From assembly GCA_902363675.1 (NCBI GenBank), contig CABJAV010000005.1, forward strand, positions 78,117 through 142,116: a stretch of 64,000 nt of DNA, read 5' to 3'. Under the pieces are notes generated by a model, which saw only the letters and a list, made by a program, of their open reading frames with translations, made no database searches and was not told where the DNA came from. Shown piece after piece: positions 18,979-27,147 of the stretch; position 1 is the stretch's first letter, and every line of letters begins with the position of its first letter. The position numbers and the translations under genes were made by a program. This DNA is from Lachnospiraceae bacterium (lineage in GTDB: Bacteria > Bacillota > Clostridia > Lachnospirales > Lachnospiraceae).

Positions 18979-19007
18979 ATAATAATACCATAATCAATAT
19001 TTGTCAA
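18979..19007 (-). promoter_or_regulatory. ilvN-ilvC promoter
   Basis: TTGACA (19002-19007) and TATTAT (18979-18984) with a 17-bp spacer on the minus strand. The leader to the ilvN start is only about 30 nt, too short for a T-box or attenuator. Confidence 0.8.
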
Positions 19008-19080
19008 GCACTATAATTATTATAACTTTAGGTTATAATGTAAATAACCCGAATCTATTATATATACTTTTCTTAGCAAT

Positions 19081-19644
19081 TTAATATAATGAAAATAAAG
19101 TGGAAAGCACTAATGTTCCAAACACCAGACCTATAACATAAACAACCATCGCTATGCCACTGCAGATAATACCCGCAATCGCCATTCCTCTTCCAGCATT
19201 ATTCTTGTTCTGTAACGATATAATTCCAAATACGAGTCCAAGTACTGCAACGATCGTCTTTAACCAAAAAGATGGTACACAACACATCATTAAAATAGCA
19301 ACAATTCCAAGTATCATAGACGCAATTGCAAATCCTGTCGATCCGCCATCCATATTCGATGGTTGTGGAGCTCCATATCCCTGATTTTGATTTGGATATC
19401 CATTATTCTGATACTGCTGTCCATTGTACCCCTGATTCATATTTTGACCGGAATTCTGATAGTTGGAATTTTGTGTTGAACCACTATAAGATGGAGTTTG
19501 TTCTCCATACACCTGCTGTCCGGAAACTGTGTTGTTCTGCTGCTGGTTATTTGAAAAACCATTTTGTGTATGCACAGGTGTCCCGCAATACCCACAGACA
19601 TTGGCGTTGTCATTGATCTGACTGCCACAATTCTTACAATACAT
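19081..19644 (-). CDS. Zinc-ribbon, Q/N-rich, two-helix membrane protein
   Basis: A 187-residue protein in three parts. Residues 1-24 are a zinc ribbon (MYCKNCGSQINDNANVCGYC). Residues 25-100 are a low-complexity linker rich in Gln, Asn, Gly, Tyr and Ser with repeats such as NSGQNMNQGYNGQQYQN. Residues 104-185 contain two hydrophobic segments around a KNNAGRGMAIAGIICSG turn, as in DUF4190-type proteins. Such zinc-ribbon/linker/membrane proteins are widespread in Firmicutes with unknown roles. The gene lies 15 bp after a broken NUDIX gene on the same strand. Confidence 0.75.
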   Translation of the reverse strand: MYCKNCGSQINDNANVCGYCGTPVHTQNGFSNNQQQNNTVSGQQVYGEQTPSYSGSTQNSNYQNSGQNMNQGYNGQQYQNNGYPNQNQGYGAPQPSNMDGGSTGFAIASMILGIVAILMMCCVPSFWLKTIVAVLGLVFGIISLQNKNNAGRGMAIAGIICSGIAMVVYVIGLVFGTLVLSTLFSLY

Positions 19645-19658
19645 ATCTTTTATCCTCT

Positions 19659-19899
19659 CTATAATTTCTCGTTTTCTCTCCGAAAACGGTCAATTGCCGG
19701 GAAGTTGTTTTGTGTGATATTTTCCGGAAGATTATCCAAATCAAAACAGCTTTCAAAACTGTCACCAAGTTCTAGCCCACTGTCCATTGTCCTTTCTCTT
19801 CTGTAAAAGGATTTGATTCTCTTCATTAATAATAAGAACGCCTGCGCAGGTCATAGGACGATGTCCGACTACCTTGCGCAAATCCATGATATATCCCAT
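19659..19899 (-). pseudogene. NUDIX hydrolase remnant with the Nudix box deleted
   Basis: The ATG at 19899 opens a NUDIX N-terminus (MDLRKVVGHRPMTCAGVLII then ENQILLQKRKDNGQW) that stops after WARTW. In a shifted frame the reading continues LELGDSFESC and then FDLDNLPENITQNNFPAIDR, the usual C-terminal tail of this family. The catalytic Nudix box (GX5EX7REUXEEXGU) that should lie between these parts is absent. A small ORF with GGAC-spaced start (19659-19787) is therefore a by-product of this decay rather than an independent gene. Confidence 0.8.
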
Positions 19900-20008
19900 G
19901 TTTTACTTCCACCATTGCTCATTTTGTTATTCTGTCGAGTCTTTTTACTTACTTCCGACATACAACACATTAATCGTATCATTCTGCATATAAAAAGGCA
20001 AGAAAAAT

Positions 20009-20284
20009 CTACTCTTCTATTTGAAGCGAAAAATTATCAAGTTCCGTGGCAGCATCTTCGAATACATTTCTTAACTTTTCGGCGTATTCTCCTAAATAGT
20101 GGCAACTTGCCTTATAATTACTCCATTTTATGCAAACCGACAATTCAATTCCCCCCGTCAGGCAATCCCATAGTGCATCTAAATTTTCACCATAATAATC
20201 AGGTAATTCCAATTTTTCTTTCAATATCTTGTGTGTAATCGCAACATCTTTAAAAAGATTTCCATCTAATGATATATATTTCAA
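20009..20284 (-). CDS. Barstar-family ribonuclease inhibitor
   Basis: A 91-residue barstar-like protein: LDGNLF at the N-terminus, KLELPDYYGENLDALWDCLTG in the middle (the helix and loop that plug the barnase active site) and a C-terminal acidic tail DFSL-like ending ELDNFSLQIEE. Barstar proteins neutralise secreted or intracellular barnase-type RNases. No barnase gene is visible in the window. It lies at the edge of the accessory region, beside the IS110 remnant and the run of small GIG-motif proteins, so it may be an orphan immunity gene. Confidence 0.88.
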   Translation of the reverse strand: MKYISLDGNLFKDVAITHKILKEKLELPDYYGENLDALWDCLTGGIELSVCIKWSNYKASCHYLGEYAEKLRNVFEDAATELDNFSLQIEE

Positions 20285-20289
20285 TTTTT

Positions 20290-20641
20290 AATATCCTTCC
20301 TATAATTTCAAGCCCTAAATCATTGATTTTTGGACTTTTTCTTTAAACAGTTACCTCATAACAAGTGCTAAAGTGCATGAACATTCATTGTATCAAGTAC
20401 TGAATAGCTGAAAACAGGGTCATCCCCTACGGAGAGAACTACTGCCAGCTACAGCTCTTGTTTGTTTTGATTATTACTGACCTTCCTTTGCTGCAGGGAC
20501 TCTTTTCAGTGGACGCCTCCCCTGCTTTATCAGTTGGTCTTGGTGCTGATGTAGTGCACTTCACACTCCATCTGGTTTACGGGTTTCTTTCCCGGAACCC
20601 TGCCCGAATCCAGATAAACTCTGAATCCCGGCAAGGGTCTG
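20290..20641. other. Non-coding stretch bordering IS110 remnant 1
   Basis: About 350 bp without a supportable gene. Downstream (minus strand) of the transposase remnant, 20400-20641 is GC-richer and can fold: CCCT-t-GCC near 20630 pairs with GGCAGGG near 20600, and GAATCC/GGATTC pairs lie inside. It is absent from the second IS110 copy. It could be the non-coding end of the element; IS110-family elements carry a guide (bridge/seek) RNA in such an end. That is inference only. Confidence 0.3.
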
Positions 20642-20934
20642 GAATCGTAATGCTATCTTAAGTAGTACTTATGCTGCCTGTGGTATTGCCTGATCTGGTC
20701 TTACAATGTCTCCCAACAGTTTCTTCGGATCATATTCTGAGTCTTTTGCGTCCTCTGTGACTGATTTTGGTCTCTCCGGTATGCTTGCCCGAACGGCAGG
20801 CTACTAATCCTAATCCGCTTAACTTCTGGATTTCCTTTACATTGTCAAATCTTGATATGTCCCCCATCTCTGCAAGTATCCCAGACAGGATGTTTTCACC
20901 GATTCCTGATATTGCCAGAATGTTCTTTGCATAT
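20642..20934 (-). mobile_element. IS110-family transposase remnant, copy 1 (3' part)
   Basis: These 293 bp match 33198-33490 with one visible mismatch and the same orientation. They encode the C-terminal region of an IS110-type transposase (AKNILAISGIGENILSGILA, SGLGLVACRSGKHTGETK, HRGRKRL), then the frame shifts and the usual tail YDPKKLLGDIVRP continues in another frame. About 60 residues usually found between RKRL and YDPKKL are missing. The 5' part of the element is cut at 20934, where it joins the gene at 20896-21633. Confidence 0.85.
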
Positions 20935-21633
20935 CTCCCTTTGTTCTGCATAATCAGCCGCAGCTTTCTTCATAATGCCAGATAGTTTTTCTTCATAATT
21001 ATCCGGCAAAGACAGTTCAGGTGCTTTCTGTCCACCAAATAATTCATTAATCTTTAACTGGCTTTCACATCCATTTGCTGTAAAGCCCAAGCTGTCTGCA
21101 ATACGATCAAATGCATGATTTAAAAATGTCACGTCTTCTCCCTTTGATACCTTATGGTACTGTAGCTTTCCCTCCGCATTGGAACCATCGCATATGTAAA
21201 TATCCCGACTGTCATCCTCATATGACTTTTGCAAAGCGTTATACTGTCTGGTGTATGCATCCATCCGGATGGAAATCAGGTCATCTAATGTATAATTCCC
21301 CTTTGACTGCTTGATTGCATCAAGTGAATTCTGCATATCCTCTCTCATTGCCCAATAGAAATCATCCTCTGGATTCAGTTTCAATTTCGGAAGAATTTCT
21401 CTCATCTGCATCATTTCTTCCATATCAATACGTCCCGGCATGCTCTGTACTTTTCCACGTAGTGCCGCCATGCCTTCCTTTGACAGTTCAAGACTGTCAA
21501 TTCTAATTTTTCGCCCTTTTAATTCCGGCACCGCATCCTGCATCTGTTTTGATTTTTCTCCGTTGTTTACAGTTGACCAATCGAGCAGATTCCATATATA
21601 AAAACGGTTTCCTGTATTACTTATTTTTGTCAT
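20896..21633 (-). CDS. Uncharacterised protein, 3' end replaced by IS110 sequence
   Basis: A 245-residue ORF of which about the first 233 residues are native; the last dozen (from CKEHSGN) are encoded by IS110 remnant 1, joined at about 20934. The native part is polar and largely helical, with a conserved-looking segment MPGRIDMEEMMQMREILPKL, a tyrosine-rich stretch and the ending YEEKLSGIMKKAAADYAEQ. No signal peptide or membrane segment is seen. It follows the GIG-motif protein gene at 21670 by 36 bp, start supported by GGGAG. I do not recognise a named family. Truncation by the element means its natural C-terminus is lost or shortened. Confidence 0.6.
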   Translation of the reverse strand: MTKISNTGNRFYIWNLLDWSTVNNGEKSKQMQDAVPELKGRKIRIDSLELSKEGMAALRGKVQSMPGRIDMEEMMQMREILPKLKLNPEDDFYWAMREDMQNSLDAIKQSKGNYTLDDLISIRMDAYTRQYNALQKSYEDDSRDIYICDGSNAEGKLQYHKVSKGEDVTFLNHAFDRIADSLGFTANGCESQLKINELFGGQKAPELSLPDNYEEKLSGIMKKAAADYAEQREICKEHSGNIRNR

Positions 21634-21669
21634 AACATTATGCTCCCTTACACTTTTATATCAAAGTCC

Positions 21670-22290
21670 CTATGCCAAAGCATCAAATGCCGAAACTCCG
21701 CTTTCCGTCACTCCTATAGGAATTGAAGTACCTACCAATTCCACCATTTTTCCTGTCAGGTCATCTACATCTTTTCCATCAATTTTCAGATTATATTGCC
21801 GTTCTTTCTGCTCCTGTTTTTCGGCACGCTGTTTTTCCAGTTTTTCCTCTGTCTCTTTCTTTTCTGCTTTCCTTTTCTCGAGTCTTTCTTCAAGTTCTTT
21901 CCTTGCTTTTCCTGTTCCCGGATCAACTTCATCTTGAGTACACATTACAGAACTCATGCTATCATATCCATTTATAGTAATACTATAACTCAGTATCTTT
22001 GCTCCTCTTGCTGCCACATAAGCTCTTGACTGTTCTATTGTTTTTGGTATTAGCGATAAATTGTACTCCAACCATTGTTTTGTCTTTTCATCTCCCATAG
22101 CCTTTGACAAAAGAGAACTGTTTATATTTACAGAATAATCCCTGCTTCGTAAACAATCGTATTTTTGTGTTAAATAGTTCTTATATTCATGAGCATTCTT
22201 ATATGTCCTGCCCGTTTTGTTTCCAGCATTTTGTGTATTGCCATAACTATTCGTATATGACGCATATGTTCCTATTCCTGTAACTGCCAT
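21670..22290 (-). CDS. DUF6033-like protein with N-terminal GIG motif and charged coiled coil
   Basis: A 206-residue protein; the start at 22290 (MAVTGIGTYASYTNSYGN) is chosen because AAAGGAG precedes it, while the longer ORF has no site. Residues 1-25 are a Gly/Tyr/Asn/Thr-rich segment with no hydrophobic core. The middle contains VNINSSLLSKAMGDEKTKQ and RAYVAARGAKILSYSI. Residues about 135-170 are a highly charged E/K coiled coil (LEERLEKRKAEKKETEEKLE). The N-terminus resembles that of the protein at 23772-24404. The layout reminds me of the DUF6033 family of Lachnospiraceae, function unknown. It precedes the gene at 21633 in a probable operon. Confidence 0.6.
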   Translation of the reverse strand: MAVTGIGTYASYTNSYGNTQNAGNKTGRTYKNAHEYKNYLTQKYDCLRSRDYSVNINSSLLSKAMGDEKTKQWLEYNLSLIPKTIEQSRAYVAARGAKILSYSITINGYDSMSSVMCTQDEVDPGTGKARKELEERLEKRKAEKKETEEKLEKQRAEKQEQKERQYNLKIDGKDVDDLTGKMVELVGTSIPIGVTESGVSAFDALA

Positions 22291-22372
22291 ATTAACATAT
22301 CTCCTTTCATTATTCGGAGTCCTTCCAACTATGCCACCTGTTGGATTTCTCTCAGAATCAATATAATATTGA

Positions 22373-22700
22373 TCACACGCTAGCTTCAAACATACTTTGG
22401 CTAACACCTTTCATCCACATATTCTGTGCTGCTCCATATCCTTTTTCCTGCCCTATATCATACAATCCACTGCTGTCAAAGCCTATTTTCAATACCAAAT
22501 CATTTTCTTTCTTCCAGCCATTTTTAGCATATTGCAGCCATCTCTTAGAATAAAGTTCATACCCTGCACCATTTTTAGATTTTTCCTTAAACAATGCCAG
22601 TATATCTGTACCATCCTCTGCAATAAAAGTACCATTTATCTGCTATCACTTTCTTCTCGTTTTCCAATTTCTTTTCTGTAATCTTCCATAAGCCTAACAC
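22373..22700 (-). pseudogene. Broken gene between the GIG-motif protein genes
   Basis: A 73-residue stretch (MFKEKSKNGAGYELYSKR and onward to MWMKGVSQSMFEASV) is open from 22594, and upstream codons in the same frame read GTFIAEDGTDILALFK. Further upstream another frame reads MEDYRKEIGKREESDS before a stop, so a frameshift near 22640 seems to split the original gene. No family is recognised. Confidence 0.5.
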
Positions 22701-22716
22701 AATGGTCTGCTATATC

Positions 22717-23046
22717 CTACATTCCAAGTTTTTTGAAAAAAGCAACCTGCATTCCCATCATTTCTTCACAAACAACCATTTTCTGTTCATCTGCATTACT
22801 AATAGCAAGCCATGGGAATGCTTTATATCTTTTAGTGTCACCAATGAGGAAATTATACCCTATCAATTTATCTTCGCGAAAAACAAAATAGAATTGAGGT
22901 CCTGAACCCGGAATCGATTTTTCCATAATTCGTTGCATTGTTTTCACCCCACCGTATGCTGGAATAAAACCTATTTGCTCAAGAGCGTTTAAAATACCAG
23001 TTTTTTTATCTGTAGGTATGTCTCTATAATTTATAATCTGCTCCAT
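22717..23046 (-). CDS. Uncharacterised 109-residue protein
   Basis: The start at 23046 (MEQIINYRDIPTDKK) is preferred because GAGGG precedes it at eight bases. The protein is soluble, mixed alpha/beta, with VFREDKLIGYNFLIGD and FPWLAISNADEQ in the middle and a hydrophobic C-terminus VAFFKKLGM. The beta-hairpin REDKLIGYNFLIGD recalls acetyltransferase-like folds, but no acetyl-CoA motif is present. It lies inside the run of small accessory proteins, all on the minus strand. Confidence 0.5.
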   Translation of the reverse strand: MEQIINYRDIPTDKKTGILNALEQIGFIPAYGGVKTMQRIMEKSIPGSGPQFYFVFREDKLIGYNFLIGDTKRYKAFPWLAISNADEQKMVVCEEMMGMQVAFFKKLGM

Positions 23047-23096
23047 TTGCTTTGCCCTCATTCAATTTAGATTTGTCACTTTCATTAAAGTAAGAA

Positions 23097-23558
23097 TTAA
23101 TTGGTCAGCTTCGGCAATTCATTTTCTTCAACCGGAACTGCTTCAAGGTCAAGATTTGACCAATATGAGCCAATATCTGATCTTGTAAAGTATTCAAAAT
23201 TGCCCGTGGAAGATTTCAGCTTTCCGTTCTTGACCCCATTACAGACATAAATCAGTTCGTAGCTTGTCCCATCTGAAAGGTTAAATCGAAAACTGGTCAC
23301 ATCCCCTCCTGTGGTCTCTTCAACTTGCTTTTCCATCAATGACAAGTCCTCAAACTTATCATACAAGTCTGTTATGTCAGTTTTTGCAACGACTACTTTC
23401 TTTTCCGCTGATACAGGTACTCCCGTATAGTGGTACATTTCGATATTTTCAACTTCTCCAACTTCAAAAGGAAAGTCAATATTAACTTTTTCTCCGTTGC
23501 AGCCGACTACCCCCATCATCAAAAGCAGCAAGGTTATCATTCCTATCATTTTTTTCAT
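23097..23558 (-). CDS. Small lipoprotein, unknown function
   Basis: A 153-residue protein with a signal peptide and lipobox MGVVGC (Cys at about residue 20). The mature part is acidic with FEVGEVENIEMYHYTGVPVS and DLYDKFEDLSLMEKQVEETT, and YELIYVCNGVKNGKL; a beta-rich domain of about 120 residues anchored outside the membrane is expected. Start supported by AAGGAG-like GGAGTGTGATG. It lies 210 bp downstream of the GIG-motif protein gene at 23772 and may be part of the same transcript. Confidence 0.7.
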   Translation of the reverse strand: MKKMIGMITLLLLMMGVVGCNGEKVNIDFPFEVGEVENIEMYHYTGVPVSAEKKVVVAKTDITDLYDKFEDLSLMEKQVEETTGGDVTSFRFNLSDGTSYELIYVCNGVKNGKLKSSTGNFEYFTRSDIGSYWSNLDLEAVPVEENELPKLTN

Positions 23559-23771
23559 ATCATCACACTCCTTTGCAACTCCAAAGTTATTTTACTTGCG
23601 CTCCATAAATCCTATGATTGAAAAATCAATCCTACAATCCCCATTCTGATAAAAAGCACTTTTTCAATATCGTTTATTGAGAATAGTCATTTTACCGTGC
23701 ATATATATTCAATATCTTTTTATCTATTATAATGAAATCAAGGGCTGGTCTAGCACCAAAGATGTTGTATT

Positions 23772-24404
23772 CTATACTGATACATCAATAGAATTACGAA
23801 CTAACCTATTACCATTTTTGACAAGAGTAGATTCCACTGATTCTCTTTTGATATTATCAAGAATGCTTGTATCAAACTTTTGTCCCGGTTTCCAAATTGG
23901 ATTAGCTGATTTCACTGCTGCATACATAGCAGCTTTATATTGTCCTTCGTATTGCTCTAAAGTCCATGTACCACTTAGTCGTTTGTCTTTGCTTACACTT
24001 AACTGATAATCTTTGAAAATATCCGAACGCTTCGTTGTATCACCATTTGAAAGACCGTTTTCCTGAATAAATTCCCTCTTCACATTATCAAACATCTTTT
24101 GACGATATTCCTCAGATACACTTGTGAGTTGCTGCCACGATGTACCTTTGCCGGTAACATCCATTCCTGCCACCCCATTCGCATTTAGCAAATCACCATC
24201 CGAATCAAATTGCTTCATCAGATTCTTAATAATGGTATCTCTTCCACCGAATGTTTCATATATCAATCTTTCTTCTGCTGACATCATGGCTTCATTTTGC
24301 ATAATACCAGATAACCAGCCTTTTTCTTTCAAAGCCTTATATTGTTTACTATTTGTGTTGATACCATTATAGGTATTGCCTAATCCGCTGATATTCATTG
24401 ACAT
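23772..24404 (-). CDS. GLG-motif accessory protein (second of the pair)
   Basis: A 210-residue protein beginning MSMNISGLGNTYNGINTN; AAGGAGG lies six bases before the ATG at 24404. Its N-terminus resembles that of the protein at 21670-22290 (GIGTYASYTNSYGN): both have (I/V)-(S/T)-G-(I/L)-G followed by a Tyr and Asn/Thr-rich segment and no hydrophobic core. The body is hydrophilic with an EF-hand-like loop QFDSDGDLLNANGVAG (about residues 68-83; D-x-D-x-D) and YEGQYKAAMYAAVKSANPIW. No family name is certain. Context is the accessory run between barstar and the ECF sigma genes. Confidence 0.6.
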   Translation of the reverse strand: MSMNISGLGNTYNGINTNSKQYKALKEKGWLSGIMQNEAMMSAEERLIYETFGGRDTIIKNLMKQFDSDGDLLNANGVAGMDVTGKGTSWQQLTSVSEEYRQKMFDNVKREFIQENGLSNGDTTKRSDIFKDYQLSVSKDKRLSGTWTLEQYEGQYKAAMYAAVKSANPIWKPGQKFDTSILDNIKRESVESTLVKNGNRLVRNSIDVSV

Positions 24405-24502
24405 ATAAAACCTCCTTGTAAATAAATTCAAAATCCGTTTAGAATTAACTCAATGCTATATAGTATATATCGTCATAAATCTCCAAGAAATAAGTTTCAC
24501 TG

Positions 24503-24643
24503 TTAAGTGCCCTCTTGATTATACAGGTGGTTGTTGCGTGTTCTTCGTTCCTCTTTGGATAACTTTTGACGCAACCTCTTTTCCAAGTTCTCAAACTGGC
24601 GGATTTTCTTCTTTCCATCCTCAATCTCGGCTGCCCCTTGTGG
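24503..24643 (-). pseudogene. DUF3847-like mobilisation gene fragment
   Basis: Minus-strand codons ending in TAA at 24503 read AAEIEDGKKKIRQFENLEKR and then LRQKLSKEERRTRNNHLY, which looks like the DUF3847 proteins found beside relaxase genes in conjugative elements (pattern KIxQxENxxKxLxxKLxxxERKxRxHRL). There is no start and only about 45 codons survive. It marks a decayed conjugative or mobilisable element. Confidence 0.55.
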
Positions 24644-24656
24644 GTGTCAATCAAAA

Positions 24657-25289
24657 TTATTTTTCTTGGTCTGCGTCAACCGTTCCAACACCGTCATCAG
24701 TATATAGCTCGGCTGGAATTGAATTGACAGCAAGTTGTTTTTCTGGCGGTATCGAATTATACCACTCAAGCCATTCAAGGGTTTCTTCGGATAAGTCCGA
24801 TTTGTTAAATAACTGTCCTTCAAATTCAACCGTTTCATTTTCAGCATCTTCCATATGACTATATAAGAAATATTTACCATCAATTAAAACCACAATATTA
24901 TTTTCATATTGATATACTTTAGCACCTACAATATCGTCATTGGCTTGGAAATTCTCTTTTGGCTCTTGCGATGAGCTAACTTTGCTTTCGATTTCCCCTA
25001 AATAAGTGAACTGGCTTTCTTTATCTGTAAAATCGAGTTGACTATCCGTATATTGATACAACTTGTTATTTACATAAACCATAGGAGCCAAATCTTCAGA
25101 AATAGGGGGATTAGAGCCATTAAGTAAACGCGGAATTGTAACTACGCAAATTATAAGGCAAAGACAGGCTGCCATAATTCCCCACTTTATCCATATAGGC
25201 TTTTTCATTTTCGTTTTGTAGTTGAGTGCTTCATCAACATATTTTGTATCAAGCTCGCTCATAGCGTCAGAAAATTTCTTTGCGTTCAT
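24657..25289 (-). CDS. Probable anti-sigma factor, single-pass membrane protein
   Basis: A 210-residue protein with a cytoplasmic N-terminus (about 35 residues, KKFSDAMSELDTKYVDEALN), one membrane segment at about 34-55 (WGIMAACLCLIICVVTI) and an acidic extracytoplasmic domain. Its start overlaps the stop of the ECF sigma gene by four bases (ATGA), the usual order for a sigma/anti-sigma pair. No zinc anti-sigma motif is visible, so binding is inferred from position and topology. The outside domain would sense an unknown signal. Confidence 0.75.
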   Translation of the reverse strand: MNAKKFSDAMSELDTKYVDEALNYKTKMKKPIWIKWGIMAACLCLIICVVTIPRLLNGSNPPISEDLAPMVYVNNKLYQYTDSQLDFTDKESQFTYLGEIESKVSSSQEPKENFQANDDIVGAKVYQYENNIVVLIDGKYFLYSHMEDAENETVEFEGQLFNKSDLSEETLEWLEWYNSIPPEKQLAVNSIPAELYTDDGVGTVDADQEK

Positions 25290-25846
25290 ACGAATACCTC
25301 TCTTTCAATCAAGTATTGCTTCATTTTCTCGCGGATACGGGTCAGCCGGACAGAAATATTTTTTTCTGAAAGCCCTACAAACTCGGCTATGTCCTTGTAG
25401 CTGTCGGAAAACCAATAGCGGCGCATAAAGATAACGCGGTTTTCGATAGTCAGCGTGTCTAAAAAAGACTCAATGATACAGGCTAACTCTCTGACCTCGA
25501 TTTCTTCTTCAATGTTTTTCTGGTCTGCAATACAGGCTTCAATTTCCTCCAAAGCAATCGTGTAATGACTGCTTCGTTTGGCTGCTTCCTTTCTCCAATA
25601 GATTTTGAGCGAAATATTCCGAACGATTTTCAAAAGATACGACAACAATGGGTTAGGTCGTGCTGGGGGAATGGCGTTCCATGCACCTAAATAAGCGTCG
25701 TTTACACATTCCTCCGCGTCCTGTCTGCTCCCTACTATATGGTAGGAAAGATTGTGACAGGCTTTTCCATATTTTATGTCCAGTTCCCGTATGCCCTGTT
25801 CCGAACGCTCAAAAAACATTTCTATGATTTTTTCATCGTCTATCAT
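25286..25846 (-). CDS. ECF-type RNA polymerase sigma factor
   Basis: A 186-residue sigma-70 family protein with region 2 (IVGSRQDAEECVNDAYLGAW, about residues 40-60, and LLSYLLKIVRNISLK) and region 4 (FMRRYWFSDSYKDIAEFVGL then SEKNISVRLTRIREKMKQYL). Regions 1 and 3 are absent, as in ECF factors. The ATG at 25846 is chosen, seven bases after GGAGG, over a GTG one codon earlier. It should direct transcription of its own operon and unknown targets under control of the downstream membrane protein. Confidence 0.88.
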   Translation of the reverse strand: MIDDEKIIEMFFERSEQGIRELDIKYGKACHNLSYHIVGSRQDAEECVNDAYLGAWNAIPPARPNPLLSYLLKIVRNISLKIYWRKEAAKRSSHYTIALEEIEACIADQKNIEEEIEVRELACIIESFLDTLTIENRVIFMRRYWFSDSYKDIAEFVGLSEKNISVRLTRIREKMKQYLIEREVFV

Positions 25847-25930
25847 CACACCGCCTCCTTTCCGGCTTCACTCATATACTACGGTTTCAGCGGCAAACAC
25901 TACATCTAATCCGAAACTTTTTTCAAAAAA

Positions 25931-26035
25931 TTACCATTTTGCTTTATTATAAAATACATAATCGCAGAACATGCAACTCCTACAGGATATGTTATTGTCA
26001 TAGATGCCATTCATATAATTGTTCACACTAGACAT
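25931..26035 (-). CDS. Possible 34-residue peptide, or remnant
   Basis: ATG at 26035 follows GGAGG at nine bases and reads MSSVNNYMNGIYDNNISCRS with a CRSCMFC cluster, stopping at 25931. A second frame over the same DNA gives a short hydrophobic peptide (YPVGVACSAIMYFIIKQNG). Two frames with partial sense suggest a frameshifted remnant of a small membrane peptide as much as a real gene. The rest of 25851-26214 shows nothing else. Confidence 0.3.
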   Translation of the reverse strand: MSSVNNYMNGIYDNNISCRSCMFCDYVFYNKAKW

Positions 26036-26214
26036 TTTATAATACCTCCATTCTTTCATTAGGCTTTCGCATTAAAAACCGCCTCAACAGAAATTATTTC
26101 TGACTTATACTTATAAGATTTGTTTTGCTCCCAATTCCAACAACCATGTCTTGCTATATCAGTTTCAAGCATTTCTTACTGACGGGCAAGTATGCCATAC
26201 CAACCGCACTATAT

Positions 26215-26814
26215 CTAAGGAATCTGCTGTTTTACTATAGACTTAAAATAATCTATATATTTTACTAGATTCTGCGCGTCAATGGATGCTGGATCACTAT
26301 TCTTTATTTTTCCGGCCTCCTTAAATAGAAGCATAAATCTATCTGCTAAGATTTTCTCATCTTCCTCAGTACGATTCTTCTGCTTTTCTTCCATTTCTTT
26401 GTATTCCGGTGTGCTACCGTATAATTCCTTTGCCTGTCTGGAATATTCATCCAACTTACTTCTGTCAAAAGCCTTAAAGTCCATATGTTTCACTCCCAAT
26501 AATTTTATTCCAAGTGCAAAGTTCATCAAGTTATCAATATGTTCCTTTTTAAGCCTAAGAAGTTCTATCTGTTGTTCCAAAGCTTTGCTTCTATCAAAAT
26601 CCGGACTATTTATAATTGCCTTGATGTCTTTAAGTGGAAACTCTAATTCACGAAACAGTAGTATGTGTTGAAGGAGCTCCAAATCTGCATCGTCATACAG
26701 TCTGTAGCCTGCATCGGTGTATCCCGTCGGATGTAAAAGACCAATCTTGTCATAATATTGTAGAGTGCGTATACTCACTCCGGCAAGTTTACTCACTTCA
26801 TGCACTGTCATCAT
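26215..26814 (-). CDS. MerR-family regulator (TipAS-like), probably C-terminally truncated
   Basis: A 199-residue protein with an N-terminal MerR winged helix (VHEVSKLAGVSIRTLQYYDK, then GYRLYDDADLELLQHILLF, residues 3-70), a dimerisation coiled coil (about 80-100) and the start of a TipAS-type ligand domain (YKEMEEKQKNRTEEDEKILA). Full-length members have about 245-255 residues; here the reading ends abruptly after YIDYFKSIVKQQIP, so about 50 residues of the effector domain seem lost. It is monocistronic and sits at the border of the accessory region. Confidence 0.75.
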   Translation of the reverse strand: MMTVHEVSKLAGVSIRTLQYYDKIGLLHPTGYTDAGYRLYDDADLELLQHILLFRELEFPLKDIKAIINSPDFDRSKALEQQIELLRLKKEHIDNLMNFALGIKLLGVKHMDFKAFDRSKLDEYSRQAKELYGSTPEYKEMEEKQKNRTEEDEKILADRFMLLFKEAGKIKNSDPASIDAQNLVKYIDYFKSIVKQQIP

Positions 26815-27022
26815 TTTTATTTTCTCCCTTGACTTGGTGACTTTAGCATAAACTATTACGTAACGTCGGAGTCAATACTTATTTCAAAAAATTTATACAA
26901 AGGGACTTGAGCTTTTTTCTATATCTTTTATTTCTTTCAATATGTGTAATTTTACATTCATTGACAACCTAAATCTCATCCTACACTTTAGTTATCTCCA
27001 TTGTGTGCTTGGATAGATTTAG

Positions 27023-27086
27023 TTCTCGGTGCCCGTTTTCCATTTTCGGTGCTCCAATTACTCATTTTTATAATTTTTCGGTGCTC
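27023..27086. repeat. Three direct repeats TTYTCGGTGCYC
   Basis: Copies at 27023-27034 (TTCTCGGTGCCC), 27043-27054 (TTTTCGGTGCTC) and 27075-27086 (TTTTCGGTGCTC), 20 and 32 bp apart, in the same orientation and about 60 bp from the tRNA fragment. Such arrays beside attachment sites are often integrase arm or excisionase sites. Confidence 0.7.
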
Positions 27087-27147
27087 GCAAGCCCCATAAA
27101 ATAAAAAATGCAACAATGAATTTTCACGATCATTGTTGCCAAATTAA

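Noticed and set aside
19659..19787. A 42-residue ORF that looked like a small gene with a ribosome binding site
   Set aside because: Its residues ELGDSFESC and FDLDNLPENI are the tail of a NUDIX protein whose N-terminus lies in the next frame upstream, so it is a pseudogene fragment.
27023..27086. CRISPR array
   Set aside because: Only three 12-bp copies with unequal spacing and no cas gene.
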